Shown here: positions 11,698 to 23,630 of the stretch, in pieces | Layout of the letters: the number at the start of each line of letters is the position of its first letter | How positions within the stretch are numbered: the first letter of the stretch is position 1 | Source: Calendula officinalis | Taxonomy: Eukaryota; Streptophyta; Magnoliopsida; Asterales; Asteraceae | NCBI GenBank assembly: GCA_963853835.1 | Contig: OY970830.1 | Location: 50,916,401-50,980,400 of the forward strand | DNA length: 64,000 nucleotides | Reading direction: 5' to 3' | Program-made: the position numbers and the translations under genes | The notes under the pieces: model-generated | The model's database searches: none | The model's input: the letters and a program-made list of their open reading frames with translations, nothing else | What the model was told of the DNA's origin: nothing

Positions 11698-14600
11698 ATG
11701 GAAAACACGGGGTCGAGATTATCAAGAAAAAAGACGATAGGTATGATTTATGTTTTGTTCAGTTTTGAATAACGATTTTAGGGATCGATTATTATATATT
11801 CCACCCGATTTTTCTACAAGTTTTCATGAGTTCCGGTTTTTAAGAAAACATCTAGGGTTTTATGTGGGTTTTTTTATTTATATTGTTGAACAAACGGCTA
11901 GCATGTTCCCGATCTAGGGTTTAATGGTTCTAATAACGGTTCATGAAAATACGGCTAGGGTTTTAACGATGGATATTGTTTTAGGGTTCCGGTGTTTTTA
12001 TTATCTTGTTTCGAATTTTTGAGTTTTTTTGGGGGTTTCTATAGGTTCGATTTATGTTATCATTGATGATCAATTTATGTTAACATTGATGATCAATTAA
12101 TGGTGTAAATCTTACAATGTTTATTTGTTTTGGGTTTTGTTCAACAAAAAACAGGCAGGAAAAAGGGGAAAAAACCGAATAAGGTTGAAGCAATGGGTAA
12201 GAAAGGTGAAAATTCAAGTATATAAATTTTTTAATTTTTAGAATTAAGTAGAATTGACAGATATTGATAGCAATTTGTGTTTGGTTGTTGTGGGAACATG
12301 AAATATACAAGAGGAAGGAAGAATTCATGCATCAAGTGCACAGAAAAAGACAAAATTGCAGAAAAGAAAGAACAAAAAACTCAAAATGCACCAACAGGTG
12401 TGCGGTGGACAATACATAATATAGGTATGTTATTTTGGATTTTGTAGATATATTTTTTCATTTAGAAACTTAATATGTATTACGGTTTGGATGATAATCA
12501 GCTGCTCGATTACCAACTGGAGAAGGAACAGAAAAGAAAGGACAGAATTCGAGAACTAAAGAGGGTAAGTTTAAATTTAATCAATAAAAAATTAATACTT
12601 TATGGACTATTAATGTTTTTTTTTGTATAGTCATGGTAAATGAAAAGGTTGTTGAAGAAGAACCGTCAACAAGTGAACAAGAAAGGCTAAGAAAAGGAAA
12701 AATGAAGCGAACCGAATTAGTCGATGAAGAAGATAGCGACTTTGAAGTTCAAAAACATAGCAAAAGGACAAAAAGGTCAAACACAATTAAAAAAGCTGAG
12801 AAAGTTAAGAAACAGGCAAACAAAAAAACAAAATCTAATACTGATATGGGAATCATAAAGGTGCGTTCGTCGCCGAAACCTCTATTTACTGCAATTCATT
12901 CAATGAACAAAAAGCAAAAAGATTGCTTAGAGAGACTAGGATTTGAGTCATTTATTAATTTTAAAATAGATACCTTACCGTGGCATCTTGGGTTCTTTGT
13001 TGTTAATAAGTTTGATGATAAAAAAATGTTGATAAAGATGAAAAAGGGTAGTATAAAATTAACAAAGAAATCAGTATTTGATATATTAGGAGTACCTTTA
13101 GGGGGGTAGAACATTTGATCAAATTGAAAAGAAAAAACAGAAGGATAAAACAGTTGTTAAGTGGAGAGAACAATTTGATTCGGCTGATATAGCAAGGAAT
13201 GAAGTAATGAACAAAATCGTTACTAGTGAAGTTGCTGACTGGTATTTTGTGCTTAATTTTCTGGTATTATTTACAAATACCAGGGGGAAAACAAAACAAA
13301 GAGGGAAGTGTGACCTCGATATCCTGCGTTATTTCACAAATGAAGAAGATTTAAGAAGAATTAATTGGTGCGATTATATTTACAACTGTGCAAAAGACTG
13401 TAAAGATGACTAGAATAAAGACAATAAAAATAGCTGTTTTGACGAGCCAATAATATTGTTAATGGTATGTATTATATATCGACAATTGAGTGGTGAACAA
13501 TTATCTAAACTGGTGAACAATTTTAGAATTGGTATCCATTTTTTTAATTTTGTATTTGACTAACATAGTTGTTTGTATTTTGTAGTTATTGTACGTTGAT
13601 GGTACAGAATGGAGGGAAGGGAATGTTAGTAGAAGGAGGCCGGTTATTACAAATTCGAGTACCGAACTTCTCAAAGAACGCGAAAAGATTGGTAGATTTG
13701 ATGAAGCTAGTATTTGTAAACCGTATGTTGCGCCATCTGATAGTGATGATGAGAGGGTTGATGAGAGTGCTGATGAGAGTGTTGATGAGAGTGATGGTGG
13801 AAGTGTGAATTCTGATGAGGGAAAGGAAGGGTAAGTTCCAGTAAACAATGAACAGGGCCCAAGAACTGAGGAGGTAACATTTCAATACTTAGATTAAAAA
13901 AACACTAGATAGTTGGATATAAAGTATTATAAATTGAATGTAATGTAACAGGTGTACATGGCGCGTATGGGAGGAATATTCAACAAATTGGTTGAATATA
14001 GCAAGGAATTCTTCAACAAAGTTTGGCTTTTGAAGACAATGAACGTTTTGGGTTATGGAATGATAAGGCGGACAAGCTATATGACAACCTGAAAGACATG
14101 AACGAAAACCTGAATGGTAAGGATGAAAAATCTAGTTAGACTCGGGATCATTTTTCTTTTGGCTATCAATTGAATATGTAATAATTAAATACTTATGTAA
14201 TAACTAGTAAGTTAGGGGTCGTTGGTGGAAACATAGACATGATAAGATTAAGGAATCGTTGGAAGTAACGCAGGTAGGACCGATTCATAAAACGATTTGC
14301 AAAACGGTAAATTTTGTATATGTATGTTAAGCTGCGTATAAGTGTTGTGTATTTTCAGATGTGTGATTTAAATGTTTAGGATTTATAGTTTGATTCTTCA
14401 GCAGTGAGCAGACAATAAGATTGTTCGGTAGGGAACAAAAATAATTCCGAATTTGTTGCAGTGAACACTAATAAATTATGTATGTTTTTTTTTTAAATAT
14501 TAGGTTATGAAGAAAGGGTTAATTTTGACCATGAAAACAGAACAGAAACCATGTTTGATGATACTTTTAAAACACCAACACGTGGTAGAACTGTTGGACC

Positions 14601-16244
14601 CCCAATAGAAGTGTCACCGGCTACTTATAAGGCTATAGAAGAAGCCAGGGACAGGGCCATGAACGTCAAGACAAGTGAGACAACAACTATTAATAAAGGT
14701 GGTTCTAACGCGTCAAAGATACCGGTGGAATATGTGTCACAAGCTACTTATTATGCTGAAGAAAACACAATGGAAACAACAATGAGAGGCAAGACGGACG
14801 TGCATGTCAATGTTAAAGACCAATATTTTCCAAGCTTTAGTCTTGGTTTAACACAAGAATTCGAAAAGTTAGAGAATGGTGATTTTAATTTACAAAATAA
14901 AGATGGGGAAAAAAGTGCTACGAATAATGTGGTTCAACAACCCAATGTAGATGCGAGAATACAAAACAATGTTATTCTCACAAGAAGATCAAATCGACAA
15001 GTGAACATAGTTGAACCGCTTCGTTCTCCGTTTGCACAGAGAGTAGTTGATTTGAACACAAAAGTTCCTGCACAAAAAAAAGGTGCTTAATTACATCTCG
15101 AAGAGGACACCAAACAAGTTGTAAGTGAAAAAACATAAAGTTGTTGCGTTACAAAATATTTAATTAAATCAACTAAATTGTGTAGTTTAATGGCGTTAAT
15201 ATTTTCAGGACTGTTTTATTTGCGACGAAGGGGAACGTTTCAATGAACGAAGAATGTATAGATACTCTTGCAACAAAGTCTCGAATTTCAGGAAATGTGT
15301 TGGAAGCATGGTCAGCATTGCTAAACTATGAAGAGGGGATTCGATCACCAGAATCACCGTATCGATCGTTTCTACCGGATTTTACCGGACAAGTAAATGT
15401 TCACGTTTTTTAGTATGAACTATTAAGAGTGGCGTTTATATGACACTAATGAACGTATTAAGTGCAGGGCATTATGAACATTGATGACAAAGTAAAGTGG
15501 ATTACAAATAGTTTCGGCATTTTAATGAATCAAAATGCACAGATAATGAAACTAAGGACAGTTGACATGGTACGTTTATTAACTTTTGTTATAAAACATG
15601 ACTACTAATATATTTTTCAAAAACCAATACAAACAGTAACATTTGTTCACTGGTGAACGGAATTCAACATGTGTTAAACTAAAAAAATTATGATTTGTTG
15701 CAGGTGTTAATTCCAGTTATGTGTAGAAGTTATTATTACCTAATTCGCTTGGACATAAAAAACGGTTCAGTTGACATAATTGACAGCGATTTTGACATAC
15801 GAGCGCTAGATATGAAGTATAAGGGATTACCAAGAAACATTGTAAGTGAACAAAACTATGTTTGTATATAAACGTATAAATAATCGATCTCCTAATAATG
15901 GTTTTTCGTAGCACAAGGCTTTTGTACGATATATGAAGTTTGTTGACCATCCTAAAGCTAATATGATGGAAAATGCAATACCCGAAATTGTAACGATAAG
16001 TTGGGGGACAAAGGGAGACAATGTAGATGAAGGTATTTTCTTAATGAGACATATGGAGACATACATGGGTGGTGGGTCAGGAAATTGGAGTTGTGGACTG
16101 GAAGCTGGGGTGCGACGTCAAAAAACATTGATGAAGAATGTATGGGAAAAATATGTTTTAAAGATGTTGATGTCAGAACATAACATGTTACGTAATATGG
16201 TGGTGCAGAATGCTGAAGATGCAATGAAAAGAGTTGCAAAATGA
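11698..16244 (+). pseudogene. MULE-borne Ulp1-like cysteine protease gene (inactivated)
   Basis: This is a multi-exon gene. Exon 1 (ATG 11698) and exon 2 (12155-12196) encode a Lys/Arg-rich start. The exon from 12631 holds a basic, Lys-rich region, then the plant-mobile N-terminal domain (TLPWHLGFFVVNKFD ... SVFDILGVPLGG). A 1-base excess in a G run (13101-13106) shifts the frame, and a TAG (13411) sits where Trp is likely. Later exons include 13586-13830 (acidic DES repeats) and 14507-15090 (LRSPFAQRVVD). The protease part is in 15209-15392, 15468-15569, 15704-15841 and 15912-16244. The Ulp1 fold words VLIPV and GIFLMRHME are clear. The catalytic His position is Tyr (CRSYYYLI) and the catalytic Cys position is Glu (VDEGIF), so no peptidase activity is expected. 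Some middle exon borders are uncertain. Confidence 0.7.
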
Positions 16245-17035
16245 ACATTTTAATTTTTGCCTTATTATGACATGGTTATTTTTTTAGTGAGACTGATAAG
16301 ACACAATTTCAATTTTTTTACTTTTTTTTGGTTTTTATTTTTTCAATGACATTGGATTGAAGGGTTTTAGAATTTTTTTAATGAGTTTTAGCTGAAGTAT
16401 GAATGTTGTATTCAATTAAAGATAGTGATCAACAACTAGTGAATGAAAAAGTATTTCACTAGTGCACGAAAATAAGGGGTGATAGAAACGTTTATAATAA
16501 ACAAAAATATTACTCATTAATATTGGTTCACATTAAACAATTTGAACATAGGCAACAAAAAATTTGAAACATTAAGACATTTTTTGGTAACCTATTCAAA
16601 CACGTAATATTTGTTCATTGGTGAACGAAATTCAAAATGTGTGAAACTCCAATTGTTTATGATATACGAATGTCTTAAACATCAGTGAACAAAAAAACCA
16701 AGTGTTTGAACATTAAGAATGACATTGGATTCGAGGGCTTTTGAATTTATTTATGATTTTAAGTTGAAGTATTGTTGTCGTAGTCATTTGAAGATAGTGT
16801 TCAATAGTGAACATTTGTGGATTTGTAATTGTTAAAATATCTAGATGTGATTAAATTGTTTTGTTATTGAGTAATAATAAATAGTGAACCAGTAATGCAT
16901 GGTCATAAAATAAATTTCATCTAACCAACAATAAGATTGAAACATTAAAACAATGAGTTTAAACATTAATAATTCATCATTGAACAAAATAATCAAATGT
17001 CAAAATATAGTGTTAAACAAAAAAGCATTTTGACA
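16245..17035. other. Intergenic space between convergent MULE genes
   Basis: AT-rich DNA with no coding signal. A ~35 bp word around TTTGTTCAYTGGTGAACGRAAT occurs here (about 16612) and in an intron of the Ulp1-like gene (about 15642). It contains the palindrome TTCAYTGGTGAA. It presumably holds both transcription terminators. Confidence 0.4.
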
Positions 17036-20000
17036 TCATTTGTTTTGTCTTTTTGATGATGATGCTACTTGGGTATTTGGCCCTGGGCATGTTTGCGAGT
17101 TGTGATCGTCGCCTGAACAAACATGACAATGGTTGGGATTTTTTCTTGCCTTTTCTTTGGCTTTCTCACCAGCACCTCTCAATCTTTTATTCGTACCACA
17201 TCCTTTATTTCTAATACCTGTAGGAACACTAATTGTGGCATCTGTAGGCACATCAAGTCCTGTTACTTGTGTAAAATCATATTCTTTGTTTGAATTATGA
17301 TCTCCTTCATTAGGATCAATTTGTTTAAACTCACTTGTGATTTCATTTATCTTATTAAGATATTCATCTAGCGTTTCAGGAGATGAACGAAATTGCACAA
17401 TACATGCTTCAACGGCTCTCATTGCTTTGACGGCTTTAGGGTTTGAACATTCTTTCTCCATTCCATATCGATATCCACCTTGTTGTAAATCCCGAGGCAT
17501 TAAATTAGACTTCCATCGCCCCAAAATGTATTTCTCAGCTATCTGTTTTATGTGTAAGCTGTTGAAAACGCATAAAACATGACGACCTAAGTAGCCTAGC
17601 CTCCCAAAAAGATTACAGCTACATACTATACTGACTTCATTCGCATTGTATTTTACCTGCGATACAATTATAATCATTAATAAAATTCAGTGAACAAAAA
17701 AAATGTAACTGTGTAATATTGATGTGTGTCAGATAGAACCTTGAATTGACCAACAAACTTATCTTTATCTGCATAATGATTAATGATAAAAACTCCAGGT
17801 CCTTCATCAGACCCAGTTGGCTTAACTGAACATGAATACAGACCTTTAACTATTTCTTTTTGTAACTTCCAAAAAATTGTCCTCGTGTATATAGATGCAG
17901 CATGCAGCTCAATAGGATGACGAGTCTCCATTTTCGGTTTGGTTGTGGAATCTGTATGGTGATAACCACGTTGATGGTACCTTTGTTTATCCATTGCAGC
18001 CTCAAAACATAATATAAACTGGACCAAGGAATCCCCGCTACATGACACGGTACGAAACATTGAATTCGAGCTTTCTGATCTAGAAGTTGTTTTCATCAAA
18101 TCACTCATTGGTATGTGTTTAAAAAAAGAAGGAATCCACTTATCCCGAATTTTGTACATGTCGTCCAACCACTTGTTTTCGTGCAATGAAAATTCAGATA
18201 TTAGGTCATTCCATCGCCTCTCAAATGTTTTTGTGCCTATGTTAACATTCCACACAAGCTTGTGCAAACGTCGCCTGATCTCTGTATTTACTTCGTTAAC
18301 ACCGATAACCTATATAAAAATTTAAAAGTGTTACAATGTTCATTGTTGTACACATTTAATAATTAAAAGTGTACGGAGAGTCTATCTAAAAAATGGAACG
18401 AAGGTAAAATTTTTCAGTGCTGAACATAATTTGAAAACAAACAAGTCAGTTGTGGTCGAATAACGCACGGTCATTAGTTATTATAACTCAAACAAAACGT
18501 GAATAGTGGATACATCATTAAATGACAAAGGTGACTAAAATAGATTACGTTTGTAGGTAGTTTGTTCATTATATGCCACATACAAAATCTATGGTGACAT
18601 TCGGTAAAAACGGTGGGAACAGCTTGTTTCATCGATGGATCTTGGTCTGTGAGAACAAGCTTCGGTTGCTTGACATGCGCCTTCAGGAAAGCCTTTAACA
18701 ACCAAACATAAGATGCAACGGTCTCGTTTTTTAGAAGCCCGGCACCAAATATAACAGACCTGTAGTGATTGTCGACACCGGTGAATGGGACAAAAACCAT
18801 TCTATACCTGGTATTTAACAAATAAAAAACATGAATAACAATTTGTATAAAAATGTTCATTAAATAGTAAACATGAGGTGATTACTTGTTGGTGCGGAAC
18901 GTTGCATCAAAAGACAAAACATGGCCAAACTCGATGTAGTTAAACTTGGATATTTCATCAGCCCAAAAAAGGCCGGCAATTTCGTTATTATCGCACATGT
19001 ATTCAAAAGAAAAATTAAGGGCATGCAATTTTCTGTTTGTAAGCATGTCAACTACCATTTGGGCATCTTTATCACCTATGACATTTTTCATGTCTCGCCT
19101 ATAATTTCTATAGTCATTATCAGTGACAGTTAGGTTATCATACCCACCTTTTAACGATGCTTGTAACCTATGGGCAACTGAAGGACCAATATTCATAATC
19201 GATGCTCGATGTAGCAAAACTTTATCCTCAAATGTTTATTGTCCCCTATGGCGTGAGAAATGCTCGTTGACATGGCTGTCTAGAGGATGGTTATGTGACT
19301 CGGTAAATTCATACAATATATATGAAGATGTGCCACTTACCTACTTAAACTTTACCCCAGCCGTACAACCTGTGACACTAATATTAGACCTACGATGTTT
19401 GTCGACATCAACGTCCCCCTGTATAGTGTCGACTCGTTTTTCCTTCCTTGGTGCACCTGCTTTATTACATAGAAAGTACCTAATCGCGATCTCATTACGG
19501 TTGTTCATTTTGGTTGTTGATTTACGTGAACCAAACCCAGCATTGGAAGCATATTCGCTATACATGTTTTCTGCTTCAAGAAGAGAATTATATACGGTAT
19601 CTAACACTGCTTTGGCGTCTTCCGGAACATCTGGAATCCAAAACTTTGTACCGTGTGGCCATACAACATTATTTGTACTTTGTGCCTCACTTTCATAATC
19701 TGCTTTATCATCTAAATACGATGAACATGTTCAAAATTAGTATATAAATTACTGATTGCCAGCAAAAATAGATCATTCAAATTATGATTGTCTAAAAATA
19801 TTCTTGAACAAAAACTTTCTGTTCATTATCGAATGAAAATAATGAACAACCATCCTAACATTCTGAATAAAAAACATAATACCCATTAATTCATAACTGG
19901 AACTTCAAAAATACCCTAAATAACATAATATATGAATGAAAAAAAATTAGAAGAAAAAAACTCACTGGGTTCACAAAAATCATTTTGCGCAGAATGTGTT

Positions 20001-20059
20001 TTATTCGACGAAGAGCAGCTATGATTATAATCTTTTGAATGATCACTTGATACTGACAT
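17036..20059 (-). pseudogene. MULE transposase, FAR1 family (5 exons, two in-frame stops)
   Basis: The exon set 20059-19966, 19711-18886, 18807-18549, 18309-17740 and 17656-17036 keeps phase throughout and gives 790 codons with GT-AG borders. Domains are: a FAR1 zinc-binding region (residues ~60-150: YSEYASNAGFGSRKS ... FLCNKAG), a MULE DDE domain (~260-480) with Asp in LSFDATF and in LTDQDPSMKQAV and the CMWHI word, a SWIM zinc finger (~594-615), and a C-terminal CCHC knuckle (CHVCSGDDHNSQTC, ~760). Two stops interrupt it: TAG at 19343-19341 (Trp expected) and TAA at 19238-19236 (Gln likely). The SWIM finger has Gly in place of its third Cys (LGRH). It is otherwise remarkably complete, which suggests recent loss of function. 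Confidence 0.85.
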
Positions 20060-20504
20060 GTTCTTGAATTCACAACTCTTTGTACGGAAAAAATTACAAA
20101 AATTGGTAGACGCTAAATGTTAATGATTATGAGATAACGAATTTTGTCTTACCGCAATAATATATAAACGCTATGAAGAACACAAAATCGCTGGGTGAAA
20201 GAGACGAAACTGTTGTGAATTCGTGAATCCAGGGTGGAAGGAGACGATCGTGTATGGTTGAAGGAGGGAGACGATCGTGTAGGGTTGAACGAGGTTAGAT
20301 ATCGTGTAGATTGAAATTACCATAAAAATAGGAATGATAGTTATCTAATAATCGGTTAATGAAAATAAAGAATGAAAATTAATTAATAAAAATATTCATG
20401 GACAAAACTACCCCTATCAGTTTGAATTTAAAAGAAATTAATCCTACGGCCAGAATTAGTTCTCGCAGTTCTCGCAATTATTTTGGTTCTCGCTAGAAAG
20501 GTCA

Positions 20505-21214
<710 letters not shown>

Positions 21215-21222
21215 TATATATA

Positions 21223-21538
21223 GTGCCCGATTCAGTCCAGAACCATTTAAAGCTGCAGAACCGCAGAACCATCCTAACATCCAATGTTTACTATGTTATA
21301 CATAAGCTGTAAATTTTCATACACGCTGTAACCATCCTAACATCCAAAGTTTCTAATTTTTTATACAAATAATATATAAATATATTTATATATTATGTGT
21401 ATAAAAAATTGAAAATATTGAATGTATAAATGTGTTATAGCGTGTATGAAAATGCAAATTAATATATAACATAGAAAACATTGGATGTTAGGATGGTTCT
21501 GTGGTTCTGTACCTTTAAACGGTTATGCGCTGAATCGG

Positions 21539-21542
<4 letters not shown>
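21223..21542. mobile_element. Foldback MITE (320 bp) in TA repeats
   Basis: Almost the whole element is an imperfect palindrome centred near 21385. The left arm (CCGATTCAG, CAGAACC, GCTGCAGAACCGCAGAACC, ATCCTAACATCCAATGTTT) is matched by the inverted right arm ending GCTGAATCGGACCC. An extra internal copy of CCATCCTAACATCCAA lies at about 21331. The flanks are TATATATA (left) and (TA)n (right). Confidence 0.8.

Positions 21543-21607
<65 letters not shown>
21543..21607. repeat. (TA)n microsatellite
   Basis: About 32 TA units lie between the foldback element and the next left end (GGGATAGTTCC at 21608). Confidence 0.95.
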
Positions 21608-21609
<2 letters not shown>

Positions 21610-21696
21610 GATAGTTCCTTTGAGAATTCAAAATTTATAGAATGTGAAATTCTTTTTAATCATACATGATTACACTATGTGTATTCATAGGATAAT
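21608..21696. mobile_element. Left end of a further TA-flanked element
   Basis: GGGATAGTTCCTTTGAGAAT starts exactly at the (TA)n border, in the position of a TIR. The element is cut at 21697 by the insertion of the LTR-B retrotransposon, and its other end is not in the window. Confidence 0.4.
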
Positions 21697-22127
21697 TGTA
21701 ACACCTAAAATTTTAAAATAATATTTAAATAACATTTCATCTCAAGATATATGATAATGATCGGTTTCAATTACTGCCTTTACAAAAACAAAAGTTTCTT
21801 GTTTGAGATTATCAGTGTCACACCCCGCCAAAAGTGGTTTGTGGAAGAACGGACGTGCGACAATCATGAGTAAACATAGCATATGATTATCGTCAACAAT
21901 AAATGTTCGATAAAAATAATGTCACCAAAATTTAAAGTAAACAAAGTAGTTGAACCAAAACATAATTTTTAACTAAAATTTGGAGATGACATCTTTACAA
22001 AACGAAAGGTTGACTCCAATGCACGTGACTCAATGCTTAGCTTAGATATCTGAAAAACATAAGTAAAAGTATCAACAAAATTGTTGAGTGAATTCACAGG
22101 TTTTATAATAAGTTCAATTTGTTCCAC

Positions 22128-22650
22128 AGTTTTCGTATGCCAGTCATGGCAAAAATAGAGTGATGATATAAAACGTTAAAAATAGTATGCTCCAAAAGAG
22201 TAGTAAAAACATAATAGTTTTCGCATGTCATTGTTGGCAAAAATAGTGTGATGATATAAACGTTAAAAATAGTCTGCTCAAAAGCAGTAGTCGTTTTCGT
22301 ATGCCATCGTTGGCAAAAATAGTGTGATGATATAAACGTTAAAAATAGTCTGCTCAAAAGCAGTAATCGTTTTCGTATGCCATCGTTGGCAAAAATAGTG
22401 TGATGATATAAACGTTAAAAATAGTCTGCTCAAAAGCAGTAATCGTTTTCGTATGCCATCGTTGGTAAAAATAGTGTGATGATATAAACGTTAAAAATAG
22501 TCTGCTCAAAAGCAGTAATCGTTTTCGTATGCCATCGTTGGCAAAAATAGTGTGATGATATAAACGTTAAAAACAGTCTGCTCAAAAGCAGTAATCGTTT
22601 TCGTATGCCATCGTTGGCAAAAATAGTGTGATGATGTAAACGTTAAAACG
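22128..22650. repeat. Tandem array, ~75 bp unit, about 7 copies
   Basis: Units contain CGTATGCCATCGTTGGCAAA, GTGTGATGATATAAACGTTA and GTCTGCTCAAAAGCAGTA. The last contains a short palindrome (CTGCTCAAAAGCAG). The outer left copies are diverged, and the inner ones are nearly identical. Confidence 0.9.
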
Positions 22651-23048
22651 ACCTGCTCCGAGAACAGGGGCACGATAAAATCACAAGAAGAAACATATGA
22701 CGGTGATCCCCCAAAAGGTTAGCTATACCCTTTTGAGTTTAAAATCTCGACCCTAAGCCCATAACCAAAACAACAACTTTCAAACGTATTTCACTTTCTG
22801 GATATACACTCCACGGGTTCGATAAACATCGTTAGTTAGCGCGACCAACCAAATACGGGGGAGGGTAAGTCTCAGCCAATAGTACTATCTGCATATCCAG
22901 GGCCTAGTCACAACTAGCTAATGATTATGTATGTAAGCATATACGCACTTCCATGCACTACATCTAAACCTAGTCCGAGATAAGGATTCGTTGTCAAGTT
23001 TCCAAAAATAGTTTCATCACAAATAATAATAAATAATAATAGTTTATA

Positions 23049-23630
23049 TGTTTTTCACCCCAATAGTAATTAAAGTAGTTAAAACATAGTAAAAGAGGGG
23101 TTGTGAACTTACAGTCACAATAAGATTTGTTAAATACGATGTGATAAATAATGTAAACATGAAGTTGTTATGTTTTTCACCCCAAAGTTGTAAAACGATA
23201 TAAAAATAGTAAAAGTGTAGCTGTGAACTCACAGTCACAATAAGATATATAAAAGCAGTTGATAAATAGTTGGAACATTTATAAAAGCATTTGTTATGTT
23301 TTTCACCCCGAAGTTGTAAAACGGTAAATAAAATACGGTAAAAAGTGGGGCTGTGAAACTCACAGTCACAATAAGATATATAAAAGCAGTTGATAAATAG
23401 TTGGAACATTTATAAAAGCATTTGTTATGTTTTTCACCCCGAAGTTGTAAAACGGTAAATAAAATACGGTAAAAAGTGGGGCTGTGAAACTCACAGTCAC
23501 AATAAGATATATAAAAGCAGTTGATAAATAGTTGGAACATTTATAAAAGCATTTGTTATGTTTTTCACCCCGAAGTTGTAAAACGGTAAATAAAATACGG
23601 TAAAAAGTGGGGCTGTGAAACTCACCTGAT
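23049..23630. repeat. Tandem array, ~130 bp unit, about 4.5 copies
   Basis: Units contain TTTTTCACCCCGAAGTTGTA, CTCACAGTCACAATAAGATA and GTTGATAAATAGTTGGAACA. The left copies are diverged, and the right three are almost identical, which suggests recent amplification at one end. The TTTTTCACCCC block corresponds to a single-copy block in the related LTRs at 27885, 30240 and 38548. Confidence 0.9.

Noticed and set aside
13501..13885. Ser/Leu-rich minus-strand frames opposite the Ulp1-like gene
   Set aside because: They are shadows of the acidic DES repeat exon at 13586-13830.
22103..23540. Repetitive minus-strand frames (YHHSIF..., CSNYLSTAFIYLIV...)
   Set aside because: These are translations of the 75 bp and 130 bp tandem arrays in a solo LTR.
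22128..23630. CRISPR-like array
   Set aside because: The repeats are head-to-tail tandem units without unique spacers, in a plant retrotransposon LTR.
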